From positions 1 to 51,701 of the forward strand of contig NZ_JAQUVG010000011.1 of assembly GCF_028693495.1 (NCBI RefSeq): a stretch of DNA of 51,701 bases. Direction: 5' to 3'. Positions 16,311-26,079 of the stretch are shown here, piece by piece. The position numbers and the translations under genes were made by a program. The notes beneath the pieces were generated by a model, which saw only the letters and a list, made by a program, of their open reading frames with translations, had not been told where the DNA came from and searched no databases. The DNA is from Zoogloea sp. Its GTDB lineage: Bacteria; Pseudomonadota; Gammaproteobacteria; Burkholderiales; Rhodocyclaceae. Every line of letters starts with the position of its first letter. Positions within the stretch are counted from its first letter, which is position 1.

Positions 16311-19300
16311 TCAGGCTTCGTAGGGCGTATCGTCAAACCACTTATAGAGCGTCGGCAGCACCACCAGGGTCAACAGGGTGGAGGTTATCAGGCCGCCGAT
16401 CACCACGATGGCCAGGGGGCGCTGGACTTCCGAACCTGGCCCCGTGGCGAAGAGGAAGGGAATCAGGGCCAGCAAGGCCACGGTCGCCGTCATCATCACC
16501 GGGCGAAAACGCAGGGTCGCTCCCTGAACCACCGCCTGGGCCTGGGGAATACCCTCGGTCCGGAGGCTGCGGATGTAGCTCACCAGCACCACCCCGTTCA
16601 GCACCGCAATCCCCCACAGGGCAATGAACCCCACCGAGGCGGGCACCGAAAGATACTCGCCGGTCACCAGCAAGCCGATCACTCCGCCAACGCTGGCAAA
16701 AGGCAGCACCAGGATGATCAGGCTGGCCAGCTTCAGAGAGCCGAAGAGCAGGAAGAGCAGGAAGAAGATCGCCGCCACCGTGACCGGAATGATGATGGTC
16801 AGGTGGCCCATGGCCCGCTCCAGATTCTGGAACTGCCCCCCCCACTCAAGATAGTAGCCTTCCTTCAGCTCCACCTTGGCGCCCACAACCTGCTGGAGTT
16901 CGGCGACAAAGCCGCCCAGGTCACGATCCTTCACATTGATGGCAACCACCACCCGACGCTTGGCCAGCTCGCGGGAAACCTGGGCAGGACCATCCATCAC
17001 CTTGATGGAGGCGAGATTCTCCAGGGCAACCTGAGCGCCTCCCGGCGCGCTGACCAGAATGTTGCCGATCTTCTCCACGTTATTCCGGTAGTTCTCAGGC
17101 AGACGGACGACCGAAGCGAAGCGGCGTTCGCCTTCATAAATCTCGGTCGCCTGCTTGCCACCGATGGCAGCCTCGATCACATCGTTCACATCAGACACAT
17201 TGAGCCCGTGACGGGCGATGGCCTGGCGGTCAATCTCGATGGACAAGTACTGCTGCCCGGTCACCCGCTCGACGCGGATGTCGGTCGCCCCCTGGACCGT
17301 GGCGGCCACCCGGGCAATCTCGTCGGCCTTCTGCTTGAGCAGATCCAGATCGTCCCCAAAGACCTTCACGGCGACGTCGGAACGGACACCGGTGACCATC
17401 TCGTCCACCCGGTCGGAAATGGGCTGGGCCATCACCACCTGGGCCCCCGGCAGCACCTTGAGCTTCTCGCGCATCGCATCGGCGATATCGTCCTGAGTCC
17501 AGCCTTCGGGCCACTCCTCCCGGGGCTTGAGACTCACGATGGGAGTCGATTCGTTCTGGCCCTGGGGATCCGCTGGCGACTCACCGCGCCCCACACCGGA
17601 GATGGCTGACTTGACGCCGGGGACTTCCATGACCAGCTTCATCGCCTGCATTTCCATGTTGATGGACTCTTCCAGGGAAATGTTGGGTACCCGGTTGATG
17701 CCGGGCACCACTGAACCCTCCTTCATTTCGGGGATGAAGGCGGTACCCAGCAACGGAAATACACCCAGGGTGCCCACCAGTAACAGGATGCCGCCGACAA
17801 CCGTCTTGCGGCTGTTGGCCACTGACCAGTGGAGCATCTTGAGGTATGGCGCCTTGAGCTTGGCGATCAACCAGGTGTCGTGCTCCGCGCCCCCCTTCAG
17901 CAGGTAGGACGACAGCACGGGCGTGAGGGTCAGGGACAGGAACAGGGAGACGGCCAGAGCGATGGCAATGGTGTAGGCGAGGGGAGCAAACATCTTGCCC
18001 TCCATACCCTCCAGGGTCATCAGGGGCAGGAACACCAGAATGATGATGCTGACCCCGAAGATCACAGGCGTCGCCACCTCCTGAACAGCATCAAAAATGA
18101 TCCGGGCCTTGCTGTCTCCCCGCTCGTTGGCATGACCCAGGCGGGCGAAGGCGTTTTCCACCACCACCACCGAGCCATCCACCATGAGGCCGATGGCAAT
18201 CGCCAGCCCCCCCAGCGACATCAGGTTGGCAGAAATGCCATAGTGGTTCATGGCCATGAAGGTCAGCAAAGGCGTGAGGATGAGGGTGGCCACCACGATC
18301 AGGCTGGAACGCACATCCCCGAGGAAGAGGAACAGCACAACCACGACCAGTGCGACACCCTCCAACAGCACCTTGACCACCGTCCAGAGCGCTGCATCCA
18401 CCAGCTCGGAACGATCGTAGTAAGGGACGATCTTCAATCCATCAGGGAGCATGCCTTTGTCGTTGATCTCGGCGACGCGAGTCTTGATGCGGCTGACCAC
18501 TTCCTTGGCGTTCCCGCCCCGGAGCATCATCACCACACCCCCGACGGACTCGGTGACACCGTTCTTGACCACCGCCCCCTGCCGGACCTCATGGCCGAAG
18601 GTCACCTCGGCTACGTCACGCACATAAACCGGCGTACCACCCACCTCCTTGAGCACGATGGCGCCGATGTCTGACAGGCTCTTGACCAGCCCCACTCCAC
18701 GAATCAGATACTGCTCCGCATACTGGGGCAGGATGCCACCGCCAGAGTTGGCGTTGTTGCGGGCCACCGCCTCGTAGACATCCCGGATGGTGAGCCGGTA
18801 GTGGCGCAAACGATCGGGGTTGACCAGCACCTGGTACTGACGGGCATAGCCCCCTTGCGAGTTGATCTCAGCCACACCGGGAATCGAGCGCAGCAGCGGT
18901 CTCACCACCCAGTCCTGAACGATGCGGCGCTCGGTGAGCTCCTTTTCGGTCAGCTTGCGGTCACCGTCCTCCGGGTGGTCAAGGGTGTACTGGTAAACCT
19001 CCCCCAGACCGGTGGACACCGGCCCCAGCACGGGCACGATGCCTTCCGGCATCCGGCTGCCCACCTCAAGAAGGCGCTCCATGACCAGCTGACGTGCAAA
19101 ATAGACGTCCGTCTTTTCGGTAAATACCAGGGTGATCAGGGACAAACCCGGCTTGTTGAGGGAGCGCATTTCCTCCAGGCCCGGCAGGCCGGTCATGGAG
19201 ATCTCGAGGGGTACCGTGACGAAACGCTCCACCTCTTCCGGCGAGCGCCCATTGGCCTCGGTCGCGATCTGGACCTGAACGTTGGTGACATCCGGGAAAG

Positions 19301-19412
19301 CGTCCACCGAAAGGCGCTGAGCGGCGTTGATGCCAAAGGCAAGCAGCACCACGGCCACCACCACCACCACCAGCCGCTGCTGGAGGGCGGTTCTGACTAG
19401 GGATTCGATCAT
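16311..19412 (-). CDS. Heavy-metal efflux RND pump (CzcA/CusA family), inner-membrane subunit
   Basis: A 1033-residue proton-driven antiporter that exports metal cations from periplasm or cytoplasm through a tripartite channel. The first membrane segment starts at about residue 13, followed by AAQRLSVDAFPDVTNVQVQI, the HME-RND signature. The TM4 region reads AIAIGLMVDGSVVVVEN, retaining the key aspartate in MVDG but lacking the DFG of CzcA zinc/cobalt pumps. The second periplasmic loop contains GVGRGESPADPQGQNES rather than the CusA methionine pattern I know, so the metal cannot be named. The last helices contain GIAVLNGVVLVSYIRSLR. It is nine bases downstream of the adaptor gene and clearly in one operon with it. 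Confidence 0.93.
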   Translation of the reverse strand: MIESLVRTALQQRLVVVVVAVVLLAFGINAAQRLSVDAFPDVTNVQVQIATEANGRSPEEVERFVTVPLEISMTGLPGLEEMRSLNKPGLSLITLVFTEKTDVYFARQLVMERLLEVGSRMPEGIVPVLGPVSTGLGEVYQYTLDHPEDGDRKLTEKELTERRIVQDWVVRPLLRSIPGVAEINSQGGYARQYQVLVNPDRLRHYRLTIRDVYEAVARNNANSGGGILPQYAEQYLIRGVGLVKSLSDIGAIVLKEVGGTPVYVRDVAEVTFGHEVRQGAVVKNGVTESVGGVVMMLRGGNAKEVVSRIKTRVAEINDKGMLPDGLKIVPYYDRSELVDAALWTVVKVLLEGVALVVVVLFLFLGDVRSSLIVVATLILTPLLTFMAMNHYGISANLMSLGGLAIAIGLMVDGSVVVVENAFARLGHANERGDSKARIIFDAVQEVATPVIFGVSIIILVFLPLMTLEGMEGKMFAPLAYTIAIALAVSLFLSLTLTPVLSSYLLKGGAEHDTWLIAKLKAPYLKMLHWSVANSRKTVVGGILLLVGTLGVFPLLGTAFIPEMKEGSVVPGINRVPNISLEESINMEMQAMKLVMEVPGVKSAISGVGRGESPADPQGQNESTPIVSLKPREEWPEGWTQDDIADAMREKLKVLPGAQVVMAQPISDRVDEMVTGVRSDVAVKVFGDDLDLLKQKADEIARVAATVQGATDIRVERVTGQQYLSIEIDRQAIARHGLNVSDVNDVIEAAIGGKQATEIYEGERRFASVVRLPENYRNNVEKIGNILVSAPGGAQVALENLASIKVMDGPAQVSRELAKRRVVVAINVKDRDLGGFVAELQQVVGAKVELKEGYYLEWGGQFQNLERAMGHLTIIIPVTVAAIFFLLFLLFGSLKLASLIILVLPFASVGGVIGLLVTGEYLSVPASVGFIALWGIAVLNGVVLVSYIRSLRTEGIPQAQAVVQGATLRFRPVMMTATVALLALIPFLFATGPGSEVQRPLAIVVIGGLITSTLLTLVVLPTLYKWFDDTPYEA

Positions 19413-19421
19413 GGCCGGTCC

Positions 19422-20633
19422 TTACTCCAGTTCCTTGCGCTTGCGCTCGTTGTTCAGGTGAAAGGCACCTTTCACGAGGATGTTCTGCTCGGGCTTGAGG
19501 CCGGACAGCACGGCACGCCGGCCATCCATGTCCGGCCCCAGACGCACCTGGGTCAGACGGAACTGGTTGGGGGCGGTTTCAATGAAGACATTGTCGTGAT
19601 CCGCATCGCGGACCACTGCCTCGGACGGAATCACGATCCGCTCGGTGGGCGCAGCCTGAATCAGCATTGTCGCAAGCATCGCCGGCTTGAGTTTGCGCTC
19701 GGCGTTCTCGACCATACTGCGCACCGCGATGGTGCGGGTTTCCGGGTTGACCGTGTCGGATACAAAAATCAGCTTGCCGGTGATCCTGGAGCCTAGGGCC
19801 GGCACTTCGATATCAACGGTCTGACCGGCCTTGACCAGTGCAGCCTGCTGCTCCGGCACCTCGGCAGTCACCCACACCCGGGACAGGTCTGCCACCACAT
19901 AGAGGGCGTCCGCCGGCTGAACCACCTGCCCCTGGGCCACCTGACGCTCGACCACCGTGCCGCCCATGGTGGACACCACGGAGGTCACCGAGTTGATCGC
20001 CCCGGTTGTGCCCAGTCGGTTGATCGCGGCAGAAGACATGCCCAACACCCGCAGCTGGTCAGCTGCGCCACGCTGCTCGGCAGAAGCAATCGAGAGCTCG
20101 CTTTCCCGGCGCTGCAGTTCGGCCTTGCCGATCACATCCGCGGCAAACAGCTGACGGGCCCGATCCACGCTGCGGGCCTGCAGGTCGGCGTGGGCCCGGG
20201 CCTTCAGGTAGGCCAGCTGAGTCTCTCCGAGTTCGGTACTGTTGATCACGGCAAGGCTGTCTCCGACCCGCACCTGCTGACCCAGATGGGCCTGGATCTC
20301 GATGACCCGCCCGGTCACAGTGGCGCCGATCCGGGTCACCCGGGTCTGGTCGAAATCCACCTTGCCGGCCACCCGCAAGGTATCCGAGACCTGGGTCTTG
20401 CCCGCCGGAAGGACCTTGATCTCGGCACCGAAACTGGGAGGAACGGACACCACCATCGGATCCGGTGGCGCAACCTTTATTTCAGTGCCGACACCTTCGC
20501 TGAGGAGAGTGCTGTCGCCGGCAGCCTGCGTGGCGGAGGACTGGGCGGGATCCTTGCAGGCACCAAGGGCGAGGGCAGCCACCAGGGCAGCCAGAGTAAT
20601 GGGACTGAGCTTCATGGGAATGATCCGGATCAT
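19422..20633 (-). CDS. RND efflux periplasmic adaptor (CzcB/CusB type) lipoprotein
   Basis: This membrane fusion protein joins the inner-membrane pump to the outer-membrane channel. The 403-residue product begins with a lipoprotein signal (LALGAC near residue 25), then a beta-barrel, a lipoyl half (TVTGRVIEIQAHLGQQVRVGD), an alpha-hairpin (residues ~140-200), the second lipoyl half (GGTVVERQVAQGQVVQ) and the C-terminal barrel (VFIETAPNQFRLTQVRLG). No metal-binding N-terminal Met/His-rich stretch is evident. The start at 20633 overlaps the upstream stop by four bases (ATGA), implying coupling; an ATG six codons later (20615) would still keep the signal sequence. Confidence 0.92.
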   Translation of the reverse strand: MIRIIPMKLSPITLAALVAALALGACKDPAQSSATQAAGDSTLLSEGVGTEIKVAPPDPMVVSVPPSFGAEIKVLPAGKTQVSDTLRVAGKVDFDQTRVTRIGATVTGRVIEIQAHLGQQVRVGDSLAVINSTELGETQLAYLKARAHADLQARSVDRARQLFAADVIGKAELQRRESELSIASAEQRGAADQLRVLGMSSAAINRLGTTGAINSVTSVVSTMGGTVVERQVAQGQVVQPADALYVVADLSRVWVTAEVPEQQAALVKAGQTVDIEVPALGSRITGKLIFVSDTVNPETRTIAVRSMVENAERKLKPAMLATMLIQAAPTERIVIPSEAVVRDADHDNVFIETAPNQFRLTQVRLGPDMDGRRAVLSGLKPEQNILVKGAFHLNNERKRKELE

Positions 20634-21862
20634 TGAACGGCGCGCAGGCGCTCGATTTCGATGGCAGCCACCCGCAATTCGTAGCGGGCGGCAATGAGTT
20701 CGTTACGGGCGGCGCGGAACACGCGCTGGGCATCCAGATAATCAAGGATGCCCCGCTCGCCAAAGCGGTAAGCTGCCTCAGCCACCTTCAGGGCCGCCTC
20801 GGCCTCCCGCAGGATGCCGGTTTCAAGGGCCGTCACCTGGGTCTGGGCAATCTCGTACTGACGGTAAGCGTTCTCAAGGGACTGAAGCAGGATCAGCTCC
20901 TGGCTGGCCCTGTCGCTGCGGCGCTTGAGCAGCAGGGCGCCTGCCTCAGCCACAGGCCCTCGGCGGCGATCCCACAGGGGCACACTGACCAACACGCCAA
21001 AACGACTGTCACGTATTTCCGGATCACGATCTTCAGCCACCCTCAGAGCCAGCTCGGGATGGCGGCGCAAACGCTCCAGTTCGAGCTGCTGCTCAGCCTG
21101 CAACACCTGGGCATCCGCTCGCTTGAGCTCCGGATTGCGCGCCAGCACTTCCGCCCGGAGGTCCTCAAGGGCAGGAACCGCCTGGGCCTTGGCAAGGGTG
21201 CCATCGACACGAAAACCCTCCGGCAGGCTCGGCCCCACCAGGCTCCGCAGCGCAGCCCTGGCCTGGGCAATGCGCAGGTTTGCGCTCTCCGCCGCCTTCT
21301 GGGCATTGAGGAATTCGGTGTCTGCCTTGATCAGCTCATAACGGGGAGCCTCACCCGTATCGACCCGCACCGCCACCCGGGCACGAATCTGCTCAGCCAG
21401 GTTCAGATCCTCGCGGGCAGCCTGCAGCTCGGCCTGACGACGCAGCAAGTCATAAAAGCGTGTATCCAGGCGGGCCAGCAGGTCAACCTCCAGGAAGCGC
21501 CGCTCAGCCTGAAGTGCGTCCAGGCCGAAGCCGGCGGCACCGATACGGACTTCGCGCTGCCAAGGATTGTCGATACGCTGGGTCAGTTCAAGGCTCTGGA
21601 CATTCCCGGTGGCTGCACCCGGCACCCGGGCCCGGGAACGACCCGTCATGAACTCCACATCCGGGTTCGGGTAGGCTCCGGCGGTGATGACCTGCGCCTT
21701 GCCTGCCTCGACCATCGCCCGGGCGGACTCAAGGGAGGGGTGACTGGCCCGCGCGGCCTCACGCAGGGCCTGCAAGCTGAAGGAGGCATTGGCGTCGGCA
21801 GCCAGGACTGGCGAGGAGGCTGTCATGGAAAAGGCGACAGCCAGGAAAAGTTTCCTGAGCAT
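20630..21862 (-). CDS. TolC-family outer-membrane efflux protein (CzcC type)
   Basis: A 410-residue outer-membrane channel subunit. A signal peptide (MLRKLFLAVAFSMTASSPVLA) precedes two repeats of long coiled-coil helices separated by beta-strands, the second ending RAARNELIAARYELRVAAIEIERL. The start at 21862 is preferred because GGAGG lies six bases upstream and the signal peptide follows at once; the longer open frame to 22033 is not signal-like. It is the second gene of the efflux operon, 120 bases downstream of a small exported protein gene and overlapping the adaptor gene by four bases. Confidence 0.92.
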   Translation of the reverse strand: MLRKLFLAVAFSMTASSPVLAADANASFSLQALREAARASHPSLESARAMVEAGKAQVITAGAYPNPDVEFMTGRSRARVPGAATGNVQSLELTQRIDNPWQREVRIGAAGFGLDALQAERRFLEVDLLARLDTRFYDLLRRQAELQAAREDLNLAEQIRARVAVRVDTGEAPRYELIKADTEFLNAQKAAESANLRIAQARAALRSLVGPSLPEGFRVDGTLAKAQAVPALEDLRAEVLARNPELKRADAQVLQAEQQLELERLRRHPELALRVAEDRDPEIRDSRFGVLVSVPLWDRRRGPVAEAGALLLKRRSDRASQELILLQSLENAYRQYEIAQTQVTALETGILREAEAALKVAEAAYRFGERGILDYLDAQRVFRAARNELIAARYELRVAAIEIERLRAVQ

Positions 21863-21981
21863 GGAAATCCTCCGGCAGCGTCTTGCGCTGCCTGTTGTTC
21901 TGCTGGAATGGGGTGAACGTCGCCGCAGAGACGATCGGGAACAGCCCGGACCTGGACAGGATCCAGGCCGGGACAGCAGCG

Positions 21982-22284
21982 TCAAGTGCGCCTGGGGGGT
22001 GGGGAATGGAGCCGGGGTAGAAAAGACTGCCACTTAGGGAGGGGTTTCTCCGGACGAACATCCAGCAGGAGCCGGGCTGCCATTGGAAAGCGGCTGACGA
22101 AGCTGGGCGAATCGAACGGATCCACGTGCTCCAGCACTCCGTTGTATTCGGTGAGCTGGTCCACCTGAACCTGCTCCACCAGCTCGGTGGCAGACTCATA
22201 GGCCTCTTCGGCGCACGCCGCCCCTGCCCACAGAAGGACAAGCCAGGCCAGAACCAGCGAGAGGGATCGACGAATCAGGTGCAT
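21982..22284 (-). CDS. Small exported hypothetical protein at the head of the efflux operon
   Basis: A 100-residue protein with a clear signal peptide (residues 1-24, hydrophobic core LSLVLAWLVLLWAGA, cleavage after ACA). The mature part is about 75 residues, acidic at its start (EEAYESATELVEQVQVDQLTEY) and proline-rich at its end. It has no cysteine or methionine cluster, so it does not look like a CusF-type metallochaperone. The ATG at 22284 gives the signal peptide directly; the ribosome binding site is weak. It precedes the TolC-like gene by 119 bases on the same strand, and the dacA gene is divergent. I do not recognise the family. Confidence 0.65.
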   Translation of the reverse strand: MHLIRRSLSLVLAWLVLLWAGAACAEEAYESATELVEQVQVDQLTEYNGVLEHVDPFDSPSFVSRFPMAARLLLDVRPEKPLPKWQSFLPRLHSPPPRRT

Positions 22285-22366
22285 TGCAACAAGAGGACTG
22301 CCTTCACGCCGGGAAGTTCCGCATCCGCTCACAAATTGGAGGAGGCAGGACCGGCAGCCCCATGAC

Positions 22367-22372
22367 TATAAT
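22367..22372 (+). promoter_or_regulatory. Candidate -10 element of dacA
   Basis: A perfect TATAAT lies 27 bases before the dacA start codon in the intergenic region shared with the divergent efflux operon. No good -35 element is found at normal spacing, so activation or a weak promoter is possible. Confidence 0.35.
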
Positions 22373-22399
22373 CCGGTTTTCTGCGTTTTGTACCACATC

Positions 22400-23524
22400 A
22401 TGCTGCGTCGCATCATCCTGCTCCTGCTGGCCCTGCCAGTCCTGGCCTTTGCCCAGATGACCCCTCCGACCGTGGCTGCCCGTGCCTGGCTGCTGCTGGA
22501 CGTCAACTCCGGACAAATCCTGACCACCGCCAACCCGGACCAGCGCATCGAGCCGGCATCCCTCACCAAGCTGATGACGGCTTACCTGGCCTTCTCGGCG
22601 GTGAAGAACAAGACCATCACCCTCGACCAGGTCGTCCCGGTGTCTCCCCGGGCCTGGAAGGTGCCCGGCTCCAAGATGTTCATCGAACCCAACATGCCGG
22701 TCACGGTGGAACAGCTGCTCCATGGCATGATCATCCAGTCGGGCAACGACGCCTGCGTGGCGCTGGCCGAACTGATCGCCGGCTCCGAGGAAAACTTCGC
22801 CCAGCTGATGAACCGGGAGGCCAAGCGGCTCGGCCTCAGGAACACCCATTTCGAGAACGCCACCGGCCTGCCCCACCCCTCCCACCTGACCACGGTGAAC
22901 GATCTGGCCACCCTGGCCAGCGCGATCATCCGGGATTTCCCCGAGTTCTACCCGATCTATTCCATCAAGGAATACAGCTACAACAAGATCAAGCAACCCA
23001 ACCGCAATCGTCTGCTGTTCATCGACCCCACCGTCGATGGCGTCAAGACCGGCCACACGGACAGCGCCGGCTACTGCCTGATCGCCTCCGCCCAACGCAA
23101 TGAACGCCGGCTGGTCTCCGTTGTGGTGGGCACCACCAGCGACAGCGTGCGCGCCCAGGAATCCCAGAAGCTCCTGAACTGGGGCTATCTGGCCTTCGAT
23201 ACGGCCAAGCTCTACACCGCCAATCAGGCCGTGCAGGAGTTCCGCATCTGGAAGGGCCAGGAAAACAAGATCAAGGCCGGCTTCCAGAAGGACTTCGTGA
23301 TGTCCCTGCCCAAGGGAGACGCCGACAAGATCAAGGCCAATGTGGTCAGTCAGCAACCGATCATGGCCCCGGTCAGCAAGGGCCAGCCGATCGCCACGCT
23401 GCAGTTGAGCCTGAATGACAAGCCCCTGGGGGAATACCCCCTGGTTGCCCTGGACGACGTGCCCGAAGCCGGCTGGTTCGGCCGCCTGTGGGACGCGATC
23501 CGTCTGTGGTTCAAGAGTCTGTGA
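22400..23524 (+). CDS. dacA: D-alanyl-D-alanine carboxypeptidase (PBP5/6 type)
   Basis: This low-molecular-weight PBP trims the terminal D-Ala of peptidoglycan pentapeptides in the periplasm. The 374-residue product has a signal peptide (MLRRIILLLLALPVLAFAQ), catalytic SLTK at residues 54-57, SGN at 114-116, and KTG at 216-218 (VKTGHTDSAGY), then a C-terminal beta domain and an amphipathic end helix (WFGRLWDAIRLWFKSL) that would anchor it to the inner membrane. I start at the ATG at 22400 because the few codons before it begin at a TTG. It heads the conserved run dacA-ybeD-lipB-lipA. Confidence 0.94.
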   Translation: MLRRIILLLLALPVLAFAQMTPPTVAARAWLLLDVNSGQILTTANPDQRIEPASLTKLMTAYLAFSAVKNKTITLDQVVPVSPRAWKVPGSKMFIEPNMPVTVEQLLHGMIIQSGNDACVALAELIAGSEENFAQLMNREAKRLGLRNTHFENATGLPHPSHLTTVNDLATLASAIIRDFPEFYPIYSIKEYSYNKIKQPNRNRLLFIDPTVDGVKTGHTDSAGYCLIASAQRNERRLVSVVVGTTSDSVRAQESQKLLNWGYLAFDTAKLYTANQAVQEFRIWKGQENKIKAGFQKDFVMSLPKGDADKIKANVVSQQPIMAPVSKGQPIATLQLSLNDKPLGEYPLVALDDVPEAGWFGRLWDAIRLWFKSL

Positions 23525-23534
23525 GGTCTGCACG

Positions 23535-23804
23535 ATGACGGAAGAACGCCAAACCCTCCTCGAGTTTCCCTGCCAGTTTCCGATCAAGATCATGGGCGCC
23601 CGGGTGGATGGCTTTGCCCAGACCGTACTGGCAGTCGTGCTCCGGCACGCCCCGGACTTCGACGGTGGGACGATGCAGATGCGCCCCTCGGCCAAGGGCA
23701 ATTACCTGGCCATCACCTGCACCCTCAACGCCACCTCCCAAAGCCAGCTGGACGCGCTTTACCGGGAGCTCTCGTCCCACCCCATGGTCAAGGTCGTGCT
23801 GTGA
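23535..23804 (+). CDS. ybeD: YbeD/DUF493 family protein
   Basis: An 89-residue cytoplasmic protein with an ACT-like fold, function unestablished. The signature [10 protein letters not shown] near residue 12 and [20 protein letters not shown] near residue 50 match the family, as does the terminal HPMVKVVL. The family is almost always between dacA and lipB, as here. The start is 10 bases after dacA, and its TGA overlaps the lipB GTG (GTGA), which indicates coupled translation. Confidence 0.92.
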   Translation: MTEERQTLLEFPCQFPIKIMGARVDGFAQTVLAVVLRHAPDFDGGTMQMRPSAKGNYLAITCTLNATSQSQLDALYRELSSHPMVKVVL

Positions 23805-24418
23805 TTGTCCGCCGCCTGGGCCTCGTGCCCTACGAGCCCACCTGGCGGGCCATGCAGGACTTCACCACCGGCCGCACCGGGGAGACGCCCGATGAACTCT
23901 GGCTGGTCCAGCATCCGCCGGTCTACACCCTGGGCCAGGCCGGCAAGCCCGAGCACCTGCTCCACCCCACCGGGATCCCCCTGGTAAAAATCGACCGGGG
24001 CGGCCAGATCACCTACCACGGTCCCGGCCAGGTGGTGGCCTACCTGCTCCTCGACCTGCACCGGCGCCACCTCAAGGTGCGCGAAATGGTGCACCTGCTG
24101 GAGCAGGCCCTCATCGACTGCATCGCCGACTTCGGCCTGGACGCCTGCCGCAAGGACGGCGCGCCTGGCGTGTACATCGGGGGTGACAAGGTCGCCGCGC
24201 TGGGCCTGCGGGTACGGAACGGCTGCAGCTATCACGGACTTTCCCTCAATGTCGATATGGATTTGACCCCGTTTACGTGGATCAATCCTTGCGGCTATAG
24301 TGGGCTCAAAACAATACAACTCAAGGACTTCGGTGTGACCGAGGGACCCGATGAGATCGCAGAACGACTCCTCGGCCACCTCCGGCAGCATTTCCCCGAC
24401 GTCCCCCCCTCCGCTTGA
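23801..24418 (+). CDS. lipB: Octanoyltransferase LipB
   Basis: LipB transfers octanoate from acyl carrier protein to the lipoyl domains of 2-oxoacid dehydrogenases and GcvH. The 205-residue product shows [12 protein letters not shown] near residue 66, the catalytic Lys130 in GGDKVAALG, and the catalytic Cys164 in INPCGY. It begins at a GTG overlapping the ybeD stop; the alternative ATG choices would lose the conserved first strand ([11 protein letters not shown]). lipA follows after 18 bases, so substrate for LipA is made by the neighbouring gene product. Confidence 0.95.
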   Translation: MIVRRLGLVPYEPTWRAMQDFTTGRTGETPDELWLVQHPPVYTLGQAGKPEHLLHPTGIPLVKIDRGGQITYHGPGQVVAYLLLDLHRRHLKVREMVHLLEQALIDCIADFGLDACRKDGAPGVYIGGDKVAALGLRVRNGCSYHGLSLNVDMDLTPFTWINPCGYSGLKTIQLKDFGVTEGPDEIAERLLGHLRQHFPDVPPSA

Positions 24419-24436
24419 CCAAAGGACAGCAGCCCC

Positions 24437-25384
24437 ATGGATTCCGAAAGCCGCAAACAACGCGGCGCTGAAAAAACCGCCCGCATCCCCATCAAGATCG
24501 TTCCCGCCGAACGCCTCAAGAAACCTGACTGGATCCGCATCCGGCTGGGCGCAGGCGCCGAAGTCGAACGCTTCAACGAGATCAAGGACACCCTGCGCGA
24601 GCACAAGCTCCACACGGTGTGCGAGGAAGCGTCCTGCCCCAACATCCACGAATGCTTCGGCAAGGGCACCGCCACCTTCATGATCATGGGGGACATCTGC
24701 ACCCGCCGCTGCCCCTTCTGCGACGTCGGCCACGGCCGCCCCCTGCCCCTCGACGAGAACGAGCCCGCCAACCTGGCCAAGACCATCGCCGCCATGCGTC
24801 TCAACTACGTGGTGATCACCAGCGTGGACCGGGACGACCTGCGCGACGGCGGCGCCGACCACTTCGTGCAATGCATCAGCGCCACCCGCGAGGCCAGCCC
24901 CAGGACCACCATCGAAGTGCTGGTCCCCGACTTCCGCGGCCGCATGGAGATCGCCCTGGACATCTTCGACCAGGCCCCGCCGGACGTGATGAACCACAAC
25001 CTGGAAACCGTACCGCGCCTCTACAAGCAGGCCCGCCCGGGGTCCGATTATGCCTACTCGCTGGAGCTGCTCAAGCAGTTCAAGGCCCGCCACCCGGAGG
25101 TGAACACCAAGTCCGGCCTGATGGTTGGTCTGGGCGAGACCGATGACGAGATCCTCGAAGTGATGCGTGACATGCGCGCCCACAACGTGGACATGCTCAC
25201 CATCGGCCAGTACCTCCAGCCCTCCGGCGGCCACCTGCCGGTGCTGCGCTACGTTCATCCGGACACCTTCAAGATGTTCGAGACCGAAGCCCTCAAGATG
25301 GGCTTCAAGAACGCCGCCTGCGGCCCCATGGTGCGCTCCAGCTACTGGGCCGACCAGCAGGCTCACGGTGCCGGCGTGGTCTGA
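24437..25384 (+). CDS. lipA: Lipoyl synthase LipA (radical SAM)
   Basis: LipA inserts two sulfur atoms into protein-bound octanoyl groups. The 315-residue product has both clusters: the auxiliary Cys62, Cys67 and Cys73 ([12 protein letters not shown]) with the C-terminal RSSYWAD serine, and the radical-SAM Cys88, Cys92 and Cys95 (CTRRCPFC). [15 protein letters not shown] and [13 protein letters not shown] are conserved family segments. An unusually polar N-terminus of about 20 residues precedes the first conserved strand. It ends the dacA-ybeD-lipB-lipA run. Confidence 0.97.
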   Translation: MDSESRKQRGAEKTARIPIKIVPAERLKKPDWIRIRLGAGAEVERFNEIKDTLREHKLHTVCEEASCPNIHECFGKGTATFMIMGDICTRRCPFCDVGHGRPLPLDENEPANLAKTIAAMRLNYVVITSVDRDDLRDGGADHFVQCISATREASPRTTIEVLVPDFRGRMEIALDIFDQAPPDVMNHNLETVPRLYKQARPGSDYAYSLELLKQFKARHPEVNTKSGLMVGLGETDDEILEVMRDMRAHNVDMLTIGQYLQPSGGHLPVLRYVHPDTFKMFETEALKMGFKNAACGPMVRSSYWADQQAHGAGVV

Positions 25385-25410
25385 ACCGCCGGCATCCTCC
25401 GGCCTGCACC

Positions 25411-25430
25411 CACCCCGCTCCGGCGGGGTG
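25411..25430 (+). terminator. Hairpin after lipA
   Basis: A perfect 8-bp stem CACCCCGC/GCGGGGTG with a TCCG loop lies 26 bases after the lipA stop. It is not followed by T residues, so intrinsic termination is only a suggestion. Confidence 0.45.
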
Positions 25431-25530
25431 CCTCGTTGACGGCACCAGGGAACTCCCGACGCCTGTGCGTAGTCGGTGGAGGGTGGCCACCTCCGGCCAC
25501 TCTCCCTGACAGCCAGACAAGGACCCCGAC

Positions 25531-26076
25531 GTGAGCGAATCCCTTTATGCCATCCCCCTCCGGAAGATCGACGGCAGCCCCGCCACCCTGGCCGAACACC
25601 AGGGCAAGGTCCTGCTGGTGGTGAATGTGGCCTCGAAATGCGGTCTCACCCCCCAGTACACCGGCCTGGAGCGACTCCACGAAACCTATGCTGCCAGAGG
25701 ACTGGCGGTGCTGGGCTTCCCCGCCAATGACTTTGCGGGCCAGGAGCCAGGCACGGACGCCGAGATCGCCCAGTTCTGCACCAGCACCTACGGGGTCCAG
25801 TTCCCCATGTACGGCAAGGTGGTGGCCACCGGGCCGGACAAGCATCCCCTGTACGCCCGTCTCACGGCGGCACAGCCGGACACCGAGGACCGGGAAGGCA
25901 TGGAAACGGGCCTGCGCGGCTATGGCATCGAACCCACCCCTCGCCCCGAGGTGCTGTGGAACTTCGAGAAGTTCCTGATCGGCCGTGACGGCCGGGTGCT
26001 CCGCCGCTTCGCCCCGGACACCGCGCCGGACGCGGCGAAACTCGTCGAGGCCATCGAGGCGGCGCTGGCCGGCTGA
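25531..26076 (+). CDS. Glutathione peroxidase family protein (cysteine type)
   Basis: A 181-residue peroxidase that reduces hydroperoxides using thioredoxin or glutathione. The peroxidatic residue is Cys37 in NVASKCGLTPQY, with a cysteine rather than selenocysteine codon; the Gln of FAGQEPG and the Trp-Asn of WNFEKFL complete the catalytic tetrad. A second Cys83 (QFCTSTYG) could resolve the sulfenate. The start is a GTG preceded by AAGGA at eight bases. It ends only three bases from the convergent adenine deaminase stop. Confidence 0.92.
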   Translation: MSESLYAIPLRKIDGSPATLAEHQGKVLLVVNVASKCGLTPQYTGLERLHETYAARGLAVLGFPANDFAGQEPGTDAEIAQFCTSTYGVQFPMYGKVVATGPDKHPLYARLTAAQPDTEDREGMETGLRGYGIEPTPRPEVLWNFEKFLIGRDGRVLRRFAPDTAPDAAKLVEAIEAALAG

Positions 26077-26079
26077 AAT

